Assembly: GCF_036320965.1 (NCBI RefSeq)
Contig: NC_092226.1
Span: 23,333,002 to 23,397,001, forward strand
Reading direction: 5' to 3'
Origin: Panulirus ornatus
Lineage: Eukaryota > Arthropoda > Malacostraca > Decapoda > Palinuridae
DNA: 64,000 nt
Part shown: positions 25,930-37,610 of the stretch, in pieces
How the letters are laid out: each line of letters opens with the position of its first letter
Numbering within the stretch: the first letter of the stretch is position 1
The notes under the pieces: model-generated
What the model saw: only the letters and a program-made list of their open reading frames with translations
The model's database searches: none
What the model was told of the DNA's origin: nothing
Made by a program: the position numbers and the translations under genes

Positions 25930-27220
25930 GGCAAGCGCTGTTTAGTCATCAGTATGGAGGGAACAGAGGAATGAAATATAGAGGGCTGGGGGAAATCAGT
26001 ATGGAGTAATACAGAAAACAAATACAGAAGGCTGAGGGAAGCATAATAACGCGTACCAATGGCATTACGAAGGCAACGGAGAGCAGTAAGGAGTTTAAAG
26101 ACGCGAGAAGGATATAAGAAAAGGGTTTATTGATAGTAAATAGATTCATGTGTAGATGAGTATGGATGATAGTAGAAGCAATGGGTAACAGCACGGGTGT
26201 GGAAGACAATTCGGAGTCTGATATATAAGAAACGTAAGAAAGACATAAAGAAGATTATTGTACTAAAACAGATACATGGGAGGTTCTTTAATGAAAGATA
26301 TTCCTGTACAGGAGACAGAATGAAGCGAAGGTGAGGAATGTACGTAAGGTAACGAGGAATTAAGAGGCCAGGTGAATAGTAACAACATCAAGGAATAAAA
26401 TATATACGATACCAGCGAATAAGAAAGGTAAGGATAGGAATAAGTAGATTATGATAAGGAAGAGGGTATGAAGAGAGAGAGAGAGGTGAGGGATACAGAG
26501 ATATCAGGGTAGCGGAAGGGCATGGTCGAGAGACTGAAGAGAGAGGTGAGGGATGCAGAGACTTCAGGGTGGAGGAAGGGCATGGTCGAGAGACTGATGT
26601 GTAAGTAGAGGATTAAATAGGGTGTGCAAGACGATGAGAAGATTAGTTCTCAAGTCATCGAGTAAAGACGGGACACTGAGGGACGGTGAGTGTCTCTGCT
26701 GCTTGTGTTTTTGGAGGAAGGAGGCAGCAACTGAAGGAAGGAGGCAGCAACTGAAGGAAGGAGGAAGGGTGGGGGGGAGGGGATATTCAGGATGCTTGAC
26801 ACGTCCCTGTCACAAAGCACCACCTCATGACCTTAATTATGTGTCATGCAGCGTCAGATCATGACGCTACGGTACATCTTGTGTGAGACGGCAACACAGT
26901 GTATCCTGTGTCTCAGTTTTCATCACGCTACACTGAATCCTGTATGAGCTTAAGACTCAGTATACCTCCTTTTGTAGGTATGATACACAGGTGTTTATTA
27001 AAACTACAATGGTGAGGTGCAATGGTACCTGCAGGTGTAGTACACAGGTGCGCAAATAAAACAACTCGACACTGCAGTACACCTGTACCAACTACCAGGT
27101 GTAATAAACAAATGTGCAGCAACACCACAACACTATGGTGCTCACGTACCAAGAGTTGTGGTCCACAGGTGTGTTAGTAATATACACCGTCACCTACTGG
27201 TGTAGAAACGAGAATATCAC
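25690..27220. other. mostly unique, with short duplications
   Basis: It contains (GT)n at about 25894-25928, a 76-bp imperfect duplication at 26470-26600 (GGGCATGGTCGAGAGACTGA twice), three GAAGGAGGCAGCAACTGAAG-type units at 26715-26765, and loose repeats of ACACAGGTGT motifs at 26990-27190. No gene was recognised. Confidence 0.5.
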
Positions 27221-27221
27221 A

Positions 27222-27256
<35 letters not shown>
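27221..27256. repeat. (CA)n microsatellite
   Basis: About 17 CA units. Confidence 0.95.
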
Positions 27257-27258
<2 letters not shown>

Positions 27259-27508
27259 CTGCTTAAAGCCACATCTCTTAATCACTACACAAACCAGCCA
27301 TGAACTTTGTTATCTCTCGTTTCCAAAAAGGATGGTTATGTTCACGAAAAAATAGTTTAGATGTTTAAATGTTCGTTGGTTAGTTGGTTTGGGCTTTAGT
27401 CCTATCAACTGCCAGAGTCGTTAAAGGTCGTTAATGTCACGCTACTACATCCACCGAGGGAAAATAAATCCTTGAACACCATCATCAGGTGTTGAGGATA
27501 ATTCTAAC
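27257..27508. other. unique stretch
   Basis: No gene or repeat recognised before the 41-bp array. Confidence 0.4.
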
Positions 27509-27838
27509 GCCACATACAGTCCCACTATGTGCATGAGAAGGTCCATAAAGCCACATACAGTCCCACTATGTGCATGAGAAGGTCCATAAAGCCACATACA
27601 GTCCCACTATGTGCATGAGAAGGTCCATAAAGCCACATACAGTCCCACTATGTGCATGAGAAGGTCCATAAAGCTACATACAGTCCCACTATGTGCATGA
27701 GAAGGTCCATAAAGCTACACACAGTCCCACTATGTGCATGAGAAGGTCCATAAAGCCACATACAGTCCCACTATGTGCATGAGAAGGTCCATAAAGCCAC
27801 ATACAGTCCCACTATGTGCATGAGAAGGTCCATAAAGC
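27509..27838. repeat. 41-bp minisatellite, 8 copies
   Basis: The monomer joins GCCACATACAGTCCCACTAT and GTGCATGAGAAGGTCCATAA plus A. Copies are almost identical, with only GCCAC/GCTAC changes, so the array is young or freshly homogenised. Confidence 0.97.
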
Positions 27839-27982
27839 CACGTAGGGTTAAATGATCTACCTTACTGCACATTCGTGATGGAATCAAAAAAAAAAAATCA
27901 TTTTACTTTTAGTAATAAAGTTCTTTTTTCTTGTCACATCTGTATGTGGGACATTCAAGGGAAACTGTACAACACAGTTATG

Positions 27983-30900
27983 ATGAGCATAAGGATTGAG
28001 TGCCAGTGTTAGGGTTGAGTGAGCATAAGGATTGAGTGCCAGTGTTAGGGTTGAGTGAGCATAAGGATTGAGTGCCAGTGTTAGGGTTGAGTGAGCATAA
28101 GGATTGAGTGCCAGTGTTAGGGTTGAGTGAGCATAAGGATTGAGTGCCAGTGTTAGGGTTGAGTGAGCATAAGGATTGAGTGCCAGTGTTAGGGTTGAGT
28201 GAGCATAAGGATTGAGTGCCAGTGTTAGGGTTGAGTGAGCATAAGGATTGAGTGCCAGTGTTAGGGTTGAGTGAGCATAAGGATTGAGTGCCAGTGTTAG
28301 GGTTGAGTGAGCATAAGGATTGAGTGCCAGTGTTAGGGTTGAGTGAGCATAAGGATTGAGTGCCAGTGTTAGGGTTGAGTGAGCATAAGGATTGAGTGCC
28401 AGTGTTAGGGTTGAGTGAGCATAAGGATTGAGTGCCAGTGTTAGGGTTGAGTGAGCATAAGGATTGAGTGCCAGTGTTAGGGTTGAGTGAGCATAAGGAT
28501 TGAGTGCCAGTGTTAGGGTTGAGTGAGCATAAGGATTGAGTGCCAGTGTTAGGGTTGAGTGAGCATAAGGATTGAGTGCCAGTGTTAGGGTTGAGTGAGC
28601 ATAAGGATTGAGTGCCAGTGTTAGGGTTGAGTGAGCATAAGGATTGAGTGCCAGTGTTAGGGTTGAGTGAGCATAAGGATTGAGTGCCAGTGTTAGGGTT
28701 GAGTGAGCATAAGGATTGAGTGCCAGTGTTAGGGTTGAGTGAGCATAAGGATTGAGTGCCAGTGTTAGGGTTGAGTGAGCATAAGGATTGAGTGCCAGTG
28801 TTAGGGTTGAGTGAGCATAAGGATTGAGTGCCAGTGTTAGGGTTGAGTGAGCATAAGGATTGAGTGCCAGTGTTAGGGTTGAGTGAGCATAAGGATTGAG
28901 TGCCAGTGTTAGGGTTGAGTGAGCATAAGGATTGAGTGCCAGTGTTAGGGTTGAGTGAGCATAAGGATTGAGTGCCAGTGTTAGGGTTGAGTGAGCATAA
29001 GGATTGAGTGCCAGTGTTAGGGTTGAGTGAGCATAAGGATTGAGTGCCAGTGTTAGGGTTGAGTGAGCATAAGGATTGAGTGCCAGTGTTAGGGTTGAGT
29101 GAGCATAAGGATTGAGTGCCAGTGTTAGGGTTGAGTGAGCATAAGGATTGAGTGCCAGTGTTAGGGTTGAGTGAGCATAAGGATTGAGTGCCAGTGTTAG
29201 GGTTGAGTGAGCATAAGGATTGAGTGCCAGTGTTAGGGTTGAGTGAGCATAAGGATTGAGTGCCAGTGTTAGGGTTGAGTGAGCATAAGGATTGAGTGCC
29301 AGTGTTAGGGTTGAGTGAGCATAAGGATTGAGTGCCAGTGTTAGGGTTGAGTGAGCATAAGGATTGAGTGCCAGTGTTAGGGTTGAGTGAGCATAAGGAT
29401 TGAGTGCCAGTGTTAGGGTTGAGTGAGCATAAGGATTGAGTGCCAGTGTTAGGGTTGAGTGAGCATAAGGATTGAGTGCCAGTGTTAGGGTTGAGTGAGC
29501 ATAAGGATTGAGTGCCAGTGTTAGGGTTGAGTGAGCATAAGGATTGAGTGCCAGTGTTAGGGTTGAGTGAGCATAAGGATTGAGTGCCAGTGTTAGGGTT
29601 GAGTGAGCATAAGGATTGAGTGCCAGTGTTAGGGTTGAGTGAGCATAAGGATTGAGTGCCAGTGTTAGGGTTGAGTGAGCATAAGGATTGAGTGCCAGTG
29701 TTAGGGTTGAGTGAGCATAAGGATTGAGTGCCAGTGTTAGGGTTGAGTGAGCATAAGGATTGAGTGCCAGTGTTAGGGTTGAGTGAGCATAAGGATTGAG
29801 TGCCAGTGTTAGGGTTGAGTGAGCATAAGGATTGAGTGCCAGTGTTAGGGTTGAGTGAGCATAAGGATTGAGTGCCAGTGTTAGGGTTGAGTGAGCATAA
29901 GGATTGAGTGCCAGTGTTAGGGTTGAGTGAGCATAAGGATTGAGTGCCAGTGTTAGGGTTGAGTGAGCATAAGGATTGAGTGCCAGTGTTAGGGTTGAGT
30001 GAGCATAAGGATTGAGTGCCAGTGTTAGGGTTGAGTGAGCATAAGGATTGAGTGCCAGTGTTAGGGTTGAGTGAGCATAAGGATTGAGTGCCAGTGTTAG
30101 GGTTGAGTGAGCATAAGGATTGAGTGCCAGTGTTAGGGTTGAGTGAGCATAAGGATTGAGTGCCAGTGTTAGGGTTGAGTGAGCATAAGGATTGAGTGCC
30201 AGTGTTAGGGTTGAGTGAGCATAAGGATTGAGTGCCAGTGTTAGGGTTGAGTGAGCATAAGGATTGAGTGCCAGTGTTAGGGTTGAGTGAGCATAAGGAT
30301 TGAGTGCCAGTGTTAGGGTTGAGTGAGCATAAGGATTGAGTGCCAGTGTTAGGGTTGAGTGAGCATAATGGTTGAGTGCGTGTTAGGGTTGAGTGAGCAT
30401 AATGGTTGAGTGCGTGTTAGGGTTGAGTGAGCATAAGGATTGAGTGCCAGTGTTAGGGCTGAGTGAGCATAGGGATTGAGTGCCAGTGTCAGGGTTGAGT
30501 GAGCATAAGGATTGAGTGCCAGTGTTAGGGTTGAGTGAGCATAAGGATTGAGTGCCAGTGTTAGGGTTGAGTGAGCATAAGGATTGAGTGCCAGTGTTAG
30601 GGTTGAGTGAGCATAAGGATTGAGTGCCAGTGTTAGGGTTGAGTGAGCATAAGGATTGAGTGCCAGTGTTAGGGTTGAGTGAGCATAAGGATTGAGTGCC
30701 AGTGTTAGGGTTGAGTGAGCATAAGGATTGAGTGCCAGTGTTAGGGTTGAGTGAGCATAAGGATTGAGTGCCAGTGTTAGGGTTGAGTGAGCATAAGGAT
30801 TGAGTGCCAGTGTTAGGGTTGAGTGAGCATAAGGATTGAGTGCCAGTGTTAGGGTTGAGTGAGCATAAGGATTGAGTGCCAGTGTTAGGGTTGAGTGAGC

Positions 30901-33160
30901 ATAAGGATTGAGTGCCAGTGTTAGGGTTGAGTGAGCATAAGGATTGAGTGCCAGTGTTAGGGTTGAGTGAGCATAAGGATTGAGTGCCAGTGTTAGGGTT
31001 GAGTGAGCATAAGGATTGAGTGCCAGTGTTAGGGTTGAGTGAGCATAAGGATTGAGTGCCAGTGTTAGGGTTGAGTGAGCATAAGGATTGAGTGCCAGTG
31101 TTAGGGTTGAGTGAGCATAAGGATTGAGTGCCAGTGTTAGGGTTGAGTGAGCATAAGGATTGAGTGCCAGTGTTAGGGTTGAGTGAGCATAAGGATTGAG
31201 TGCCAGTGTTAGGGTTGAGTGAGCATAAGGATTGAGTGCCAGTGTTAGGGTTGAGTGAGCATAAGGATTGAGTGCCAGTGTTAGGGTTGAGTGAGCATAA
31301 GGATTGAGTGCCAGTGTTAGGGTTGAGTGAGCATAAGGATTGAGTGCCAGTGTTAGGGTTGAGTGAGCATAAGGATTGAGTGCCAGTGTTAGGGTTGAGT
31401 GAGCATAAGGATTGAGTGCCAGTGTTAGGGTTGAGTGAGCATAAGGATTGAGTGCCAGTGTTAGGGTTGAGTGAGCATAAGGATTGAGTGCCAGTGTTAG
31501 GGTTGAGTGAGCATAAGGATTGAGTGCCAGTGTTAGGGTTGAGTGAGCATAAGGATTGAGTGCCAGTGTTAGGGTTGAGTGAGCATAAGGATTGAGTGCC
31601 AGTGTTAGGGTTGAGTGAGCATAAGGATTGAGTGCCAGTGTTAGGGTTGAGTGAGCATAAGGATTGAGTGCCAGTGTTAGGGTTGAGTGAGCATAAGGAT
31701 TGAGTGCCAGTGTTAGGGTTGAGTGAGCATAAGGATTGAGTGCCAGTGTTAGGGTTGAGTGAGCATAAGGATTGAGTGCCAGTGTTAGGGTTGAGTGAGC
31801 ATAAGGATTGAGTGCCAGTGTTAGGGTTGAGTGAGCATAAGGATTGAGTGCCAGTGTTAGGGTTGAGTGAGCATAAGGATTGAGTGCCAGTGTTAGTGTT
31901 GAGTGAGCATAATGGTTGAGTGCGTGTTAGGGTTGAGTGAGCATAAGGATTGAGTGCCAGTGTTAGGGTTGAGTGAGCATAAGGATTGAGTGCCAGTGTT
32001 AGGGTTGAGTGAGCATAAGGATTGAGTGCCAGTGTTAGGGTTGAGTGAGCATAAGGATTGAGTGCGTGTTAGGGTTGAGTGAGCATAAGGATTGAGTGCC
32101 AGTGTTAGGGTTGAGTGAGCATAGGGATTGAGTGCCAGTGTTAGGGTTGAGTGAGCATAAGGACTGAGTGAGCAAGGATTGAGTGCCAGTGTTAGGGTTG
32201 AGTGAGCAAGGATTGAGTGCCAGTGTTAAGGTTGAGTGAGCATAAGGATTGCTTGCCAGTGTTAGAGTTGAGTGAGCATAAGGACTGAGTGAGCAAGGAT
32301 TGAGTGCCAGTGTTAGGGTTGAGTGAGCAAGGATTGAGTGCCAGTGTTAAGGTTGAGTGAGCATAAGGATTGATTGCCAGTGTTAGAGTTGAGTGAGCAT
32401 AAGGACTGAGTGAGCAAGGATTGAGTGCCAGTGTTAGGGTTGAGTGAGCAAGGATTGAGTGCCAGTGTTAGGGTTGAGTCAGCATAAGGATTGAGTGACA
32501 GTGTTAGGGTTGAGTGAGCATAAGGATTGAGCGCCAGTGTTAGGGTTGAGTGAGCATAATGATTGAGCGCCAGTGTTAGGGTTGAGTGAGCATAAGGATT
32601 GAGTGCAAGTGTTAGGGTTGAGTCAGCATAAGGATTGAGTGACAGTGTTAGGGTTGAGTGAGCATAAGGATTGAGCGCCAGTGTTAGGGTTGAGTGAGCA
32701 TAAGGATTGAGTGCAAGTGTTAGGGTTGAGTCAGCATAAGGATTGAGTGACAGTGTTAGGGTTGAGTGAGCATAAGGATTGAGCGCCAGTGTTAGGGTTG
32801 AGTGAGCATAAGGATTGAGTGCAAGTGTTAGGGTTGAGTGAGCGTAAGGATTGAGTGCCAGTGTTAGGTTGAGTGAGTATAAGGATTGAGTGCCAGTGTT
32901 AGGGTTGAGTGAGCATAAGGAGTGAGTGCCAGTGTTAGGGTTGAGTGAGTATAAAGGTTGAGTGCCAGTGTTAGGGTTGAGTGAGTATAAGGATTGAGTG
33001 CCAGTGTTAGGGTTGAGTGAGTATAAGGGTTGAATGCCAGCGTTAGGGTTGAGTGAGCATAAGGATTGAGTGCCAGTGTTAGGGTTGAGTGAGTATAAGG
33101 TTTGAGTACCAGTGTAGGTTTTGAGTGAGTGTAATGGTTGAGTGCCAGTATTAGGGTTGA
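27983..33160. repeat. 36-bp satellite array, about 144 copies (5.2 kb)
   Basis: The monomer is two related 18-bp halves, AAGGATTGAGTGCCAGTG and TTAGGGTTGAGTGAGCAT, which share the A-GG-TTGAGTG core. From about 27990 to 30360 and again from about 30500 to 31890 copies are essentially identical. 34-bp variants (TTGAGTGCGTGTTAGGG) occur near 30365-30415, 31905-31930 and 32060. From 32150 onward the copies diverge. The left boundary is sharp and the right boundary gradual. One minus-strand frame has no stop within the unit (LTLALNPYAHST), so long open frames result. Confidence 0.98.
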
Positions 33161-33340
33161 AAGTGTCTAAACCATGTGCTAGCTTATGGGTCGAATATTG
33201 GTGCAAGCGTTGAGTGGGAGTGTAAAGATCGTGCGAGTGCTTTACAAGAGTGGTGTTATAAGGGCTGAGTGCAAGTACAAGGGATAAGGAAGGGTCTTTG
33301 AGAGGGCTGAGTGCGAGCGTAAGGAAGCGCAAGATATGAG
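33161..33340. repeat. decayed edge of the 36-bp satellite
   Basis: Isolated GTTGAGTGGGAGTG, AAGGGCTGAGTGCAAG and GGGCTGAGTGCGAG words continue the monomer theme at low identity. Confidence 0.7.
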
Positions 33341-33888
33341 TGGGAAGTGGAAGGGATGAGTGGGGGTCTAAATCCAAAGTCCATTGCTCTCCTTGTCCAG
33401 AGACGAAGTCCACTGTTCTCCTGGTCATAACACAGAGGTTAGGATGTGAGGGAAGGATGACTGTGTGTGGGTATGGACTGACAAGGGGTGTGGACCATTA
33501 TGGGAGGTGGGTGTGGGTGTGAGCCCCTGTGGGAGGGGGGATGTGAACCACTGTGGGAGGGGGGTGTGGACCACTGTGGGAGGGAAGTGTGGACCACTGT
33601 GGCAGGGGTGTGTGGGTGTGTGTGTGTGGGTGTGTGTGGGGGGGTATGGATAATGGTCGATAAGGAACTAATGGCCCTTGGGCCCAACCTCTGCCCTTCT
33701 CCAACCCCCCACACTGCACAGCACGGAGTCAAACGTCACTATGTAACAGTAGACCACAGAACCACTGTATGCTTCAGAAGACATGAATACCCACTGGGTA
33801 TTCATCTGATGTACTGTGCAACAAGATAGACAGTTTGCGATATTTCTTCTTTTCTGCTGCGAACTCGTCTATCGAATCAGATGAGAAG

Positions 33889-33890
<2 letters not shown>
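33341..33890. other. mixed stretch with a ~24-bp array at 33480-33650
   Basis: GTGGGAGGGGGGTGTGGACC-type units recur about seven times. The rest is unique. Open frames here follow the array. Confidence 0.6.

Positions 33891-33891
<1 letters not shown>

Positions 33892-33973
<82 letters not shown>
33892..33973. repeat. (GA)n microsatellite
   Basis: About 82 bp of pure GA. Confidence 0.98.
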
Positions 33974-33975
<2 letters not shown>

Positions 33976-34480
33976 ATATTCTTCTGGTCAGCCGACTGTG
34001 CCTCGCGCGGTTCTACAAGTGTTGTTGACATCTGATTCGGGAGCGGGAGCTCGAGCGCAACGATCACTTTTTCTACGACGGATCTTAGATGAAAGGGAAC
34101 ACAGTCGTGGACAGAAGTGATAAGAACCACACGTCATCCATGAACTGAACATCAGGTGTGCAACACGTACCCTAGTCCCTTCAAAGGGTCTTCCTCCCCC
34201 TCCCTTATCATCGGCTGACGGAGGGGACTGAGGGACAGGGTCGTCGACTCCCTCCCCTGCCAACTGTCCTGAATTCAAGGTCTTTCATACTTACATCTAC
34301 GTATACGACCAGTGCTGTCGGTCTGGGGCCACTGACCTGTCTTCAAGTGTTCCTACATCATGTACAGACGAGCCTATCCCACTATCCCGGACATTAGAGC
34401 CACTTTTCCCCCCCTCAGAGCACCCAGGAGCCCCACTTATTGTTCCCGGTCTTTAGGCTCGAACCCAGGCAGAATACTGT
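33974..34480. other. unique GC-moderate stretch, no gene recognised
   Basis: Non-repetitive. Minus-strand frames of about 96 codons carry no recognisable motif. Confidence 0.4.
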
Positions 34481-34494
34481 ATAATTCATCCCTG

Positions 34495-34650
34495 GGTATG
34501 TGCAGGTGGGGGAAATGGGCTGGTGGGGGTATGTACAGGTGGGGGTATGTGCAGGTGGGGGAAATGGGCTGGTGTGGGTATGTGCAGGTAAGGGTATGTG
34601 CAGGTGGGGGGTATGTGCAGGTGGAAGTGCATGCAGGTGGGAGTGATTTA
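34495..34650. repeat. minisatellite of GTATGTGCAGGTGGGG units
   Basis: About seven imperfect units of 17-33 bp combining GTATGTGCAGGTGGGG and GAAATGGGCTGGTG. Confidence 0.85.
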
Positions 34651-35336
34651 GACAGATTTTTTTTTCCCACTAGAGTGGCGACTCTACCGTGCACTCCTAC
34701 CCATCCTGTGGGTTGCGGCGCAAAAGAGGACACACAGAGTACACAAAGGGTCGAGGGACTTAAGGGAGGGGGTGGCTCACTCAATGATTAACATTACAAG
34801 TTACATAGCAAGTGGAATGTTTACAAGGATTACGCAACATGGTATGAATTATTCAACAATTTACACGTTAAGTCAACTACTGACAAAGGTTGAGCAGCAA
34901 TGAATGGATTTATTCAGCAAGGTATACAATATATGACCTACTTACAACAGGTTAAGTTTGGATACTTATTTTTGGTTTCTGAGGTAAAACACTGCGGGGC
35001 TACGGACAGGTGTGGGGGTCTGGGGTGTATGATAGGAGGGGAAGTGTGGGTGGGAGCTTTGGTGGGTAGAGTTGTAGGTGGGTGAGAGGGTGAACAGTGG
35101 TAACAAGTTGTTGAGTAGGTTACAACAGTTAAGAGGACGTGAATGGAAGAGTGAGAGTGGTGAGTGGGGTGCACGATGTGGAGAGATGAGTGGAGGGCAT
35201 GGCGTGGAGGGTTCAGTGGGGAGCTTGGTGTGCAGGAATGAGTAGAGGGATTAGCGTGGAAGAATGAGTGGGGGAGCTTGCCGTGGGGGAATGAGTGGGG
35301 AGAACAGCAGGGAAAATGAATGGGGAGCTTGGGGAA

Positions 35337-35340
<4 letters not shown>
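34651..35340. other. unique, becoming GGTG/GAGTGGGG-rich
   Basis: 34651-34980 looks unique. 35020-35330 has loose repeats of GGAATGAGTGGGGAG type. No gene was recognised. Confidence 0.5.

Positions 35341-35344
<4 letters not shown>

Positions 35345-35418
<74 letters not shown>
35345..35418. repeat. (GA)n microsatellite
   Basis: About 74 bp of pure GA. Confidence 0.98.
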
Positions 35419-35419
<1 letters not shown>

Positions 35420-35584
35420 GAGTGCACAGCATGACGAAGTGGACAGCATGGGTGGGGTTGGGAGTTTGTAGGGGGATTGGTCTCGCTGGTCAGGTAGTGG
35501 GTGGTGGGACAGGTGAACCGGGGGAAGGGAGCCACCCAAGCCAAGCCATGATAGATCACGCCTCTCTAATGAGTTCCTTTAGTA

Positions 35585-35780
35585 TGGTGTGTTCACCTGG
35601 CGTGCTTACCTGTTGTGTTCACCTGGTGTGTTTACGTGGTGTGTTCACTTGCCGGGTTCACGTGTGTTTATGTGGTGCTTTTACCTGGTTTGTTCATTTG
35701 GTGTGTTCGCCTAGTGTGTTCACCTAGTGCGTTCAACAGATGTGTTCACCTGGCGTGTTCATCTGGTGTGTTCGTGCCTG
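35585..35780. repeat. minisatellite of GTGTGTTCACCTG units
   Basis: About eleven imperfect units of 15-18 bp (GTGTGTTCACCTG, GTGTGTTTACGTG). The repeating CVHLVCS-type frame is an artefact. Confidence 0.85.
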
Positions 35781-35899
35781 CTGTCTGTTGCTCCTGGGTC
35801 TTCCTGTTGGAGGAGCGTTGGTGGAGGTAACAGGTCACTGTGACACAAGAGATGGTGACGCTTGTAACAAGACCTTCTGTTGGTTCGAGCTGACGCAGT

Positions 35900-36225
35900 T
35901 ATGTTGTAGATGACAGCATCTATAGCTGTGTGGTAGTTGTCCCAGCAGCTGGTAGTAGAATATAGCTGCGAGGTAGTTCTTCAGCCGATGATGGTAACTG
36001 CAGATGTGTGGTGGTTCGTCAGTAGATGATGGTAACTATAGCTGTGTGGTAGTTCTACAGTAGTTGATAGTACCTAGAGCTGTGTGGCAGTTCTGCAGTT
36101 AATAGTAGATATAGCTGTGGCGTGAGCAGTAGTACTTTTGCAGCAGGTGAGCAGGTTTAGCTGTGAAAGTTCTTCAGCAATAAGAATGGCCTTAGCTGTG
36201 GTAGTTATGTAGTAGACGCCAGTCG
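35900..36225. repeat. degenerate TAGCTGTGTGGTAGTT repeats
   Basis: Modules of about 40-50 bp with TAGCTGTG and GGTAGTTCT recur about seven times. They probably share ancestry with the array that follows. Confidence 0.75.
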
Positions 36226-36620
36226 ATCTAGTTGTAGAGGGTGAGGGGTCTGCAGTAGATAACATTAGATCTAACTGTGCTTGGTCTGGAGTAGATGACA
36301 GCAGATCTAGCTGTGGTAAGTCTGGAGTAGATGACAGCAGATCTAGCTGTGGTAAGTCTGGAGTAGATGACAGTACATCTAGCTGTGGTAAGTCTGGAGT
36401 AGATGACAGCAGATCTAGCTGTGGTAGGTCTGGAGTAGATGACAGCAAATCTAGCTGTGGTAGGTCTGGAGTAGATGACAGCAGTCTAACTGTGGTAAGT
36501 CTGGAGTAGATGACAGCAGATCTAGCTGTGGTAGGTCTGGAGTACATGTCATCAGGTCTGAGCTGTGGTAGGTCTGGAGTAGATGACAACAGGTCTGACT
36601 GTGGCAGGTGTGGACATAGA
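36226..36620. repeat. 36-bp minisatellite, about 11 copies
   Basis: The monomer joins TAGCTGTGGTAAGTCTGG and AGTAGATGACAGCAGATC. The minus-strand 12-residue repeat STPDLPQLDLLS gives a 171-codon artefact frame. Its sequence differs from the 36-bp satellite at 28-33 kb. Confidence 0.96.
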
Positions 36621-36894
36621 TGACAGCAGGGGTTGTGGTAATTGCCACAAGACAGATTGTATTAGCAGTGGTTGTAGCAGTGATAACACACGTACCAGCT
36701 GGAGTGGTGGGCAGAATAGAGAACAGTACTGGTTATTATGATAACCAATATGGTATAAATCAAACGACCCTAACAAAAAGTTGCGGTGGTTGCTACCAGT
36801 AGCTGGTAGAGTGGACGACCATTCTAGGGCTGATATGGTAGTTTGAGATGTAATGTCTCCACCAAGGAAGGAGTGAGAGACAAAAGAATGTATA

Positions 36895-36928
<34 letters not shown>
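36895..36928. repeat. (GAT)n microsatellite
   Basis: About eleven GAT units. Confidence 0.96.
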
Positions 36929-36929
<1 letters not shown>

Positions 36930-36930
<1 letters not shown>

Positions 36931-37610
36931 GGAAGAAAGAAAGAAGAAGAAGAGGAAGAGGGGATAACTAAGCAATTGAAAATGATACAGTCCCGCACGA
37001 ACGCCACCTTTATCTAAGCACTACCTGTAGGAGCGGCACTGCCTCGGCCTCCACTCCTCCAGGAGCGGGGCACACTGTGGCCGATACAGCGTTGGGAAGG
37101 ACGAGAGGTGCGTCATGTGTGCGGATGAGAGCCAGTGCCAGGCCTTCGCGACACGGTGGAACGATGCCAAGTTCTCGACGGCTTCAAGTCGCAAAGATTT
37201 CCTGCAACAGTTTGGTCCATTAACAGGAACACATCCTCATGTAATTGCAATATTCTCGGTCATCATCTTGAATTTGACTAGTGGCCCAAATATCGCTGCT
37301 TCAACTCTGCGAGGCTGTTCAACACCGCGAAGATCGGCCGCTCTAAAGGTTCTGTTCGTCCTCATTAGGAGACATGATGAGGTAATGAGATTGAGAAGTG
37401 TGAATGAGAGACAGGTAAAAGGGTTAAGAAGAGGGGAAAATGAGGTGGAGGGGGGATGATCCCCTGGCCCTCCCCCGAGCCCCCAGCACACCACACACAC
37501 ACCCTCCTTGATGCCAGTCCGGGCTGCTGGAGGCTGAGGGCTACTAATCAGGGCCGACCTTAATATACGTTGATGAAGGTATTATGAGAGCTAATGGAGG
37601 CGCCCCTGGT
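36930..37610. other. unique GC-moderate island, no gene recognised
   Basis: About 600 bp lacks tandem structure. A 114-codon plus-strand frame (37115-37459) has no family motif. It is one of the few complex-sequence blocks in the window and so a reasonable place for an exon or conserved element, but nothing in the sequence proves either. Confidence 0.35.

Noticed and set aside
27509..27838. CRISPR-like array of regularly spaced repeats
   Set aside because: Units are contiguous with no unique spacers, and the genome is eukaryotic. It is a minisatellite. The same applies to the 31-bp array at 42274.
27983..33160. Vertebrate-type telomere because of GTTAGGGTT in each monomer
   Set aside because: The hexamer occurs once per 36-bp unit and is not tandem, so it is an incidental part of the monomer.
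32313..33428. 371-codon minus-strand open frame (LTLALNPYAHST repeats)
   Set aside because: It is the translation of the 36-bp satellite, whose unit lacks a stop in this frame. The Met lies in unrelated flanking sequence.
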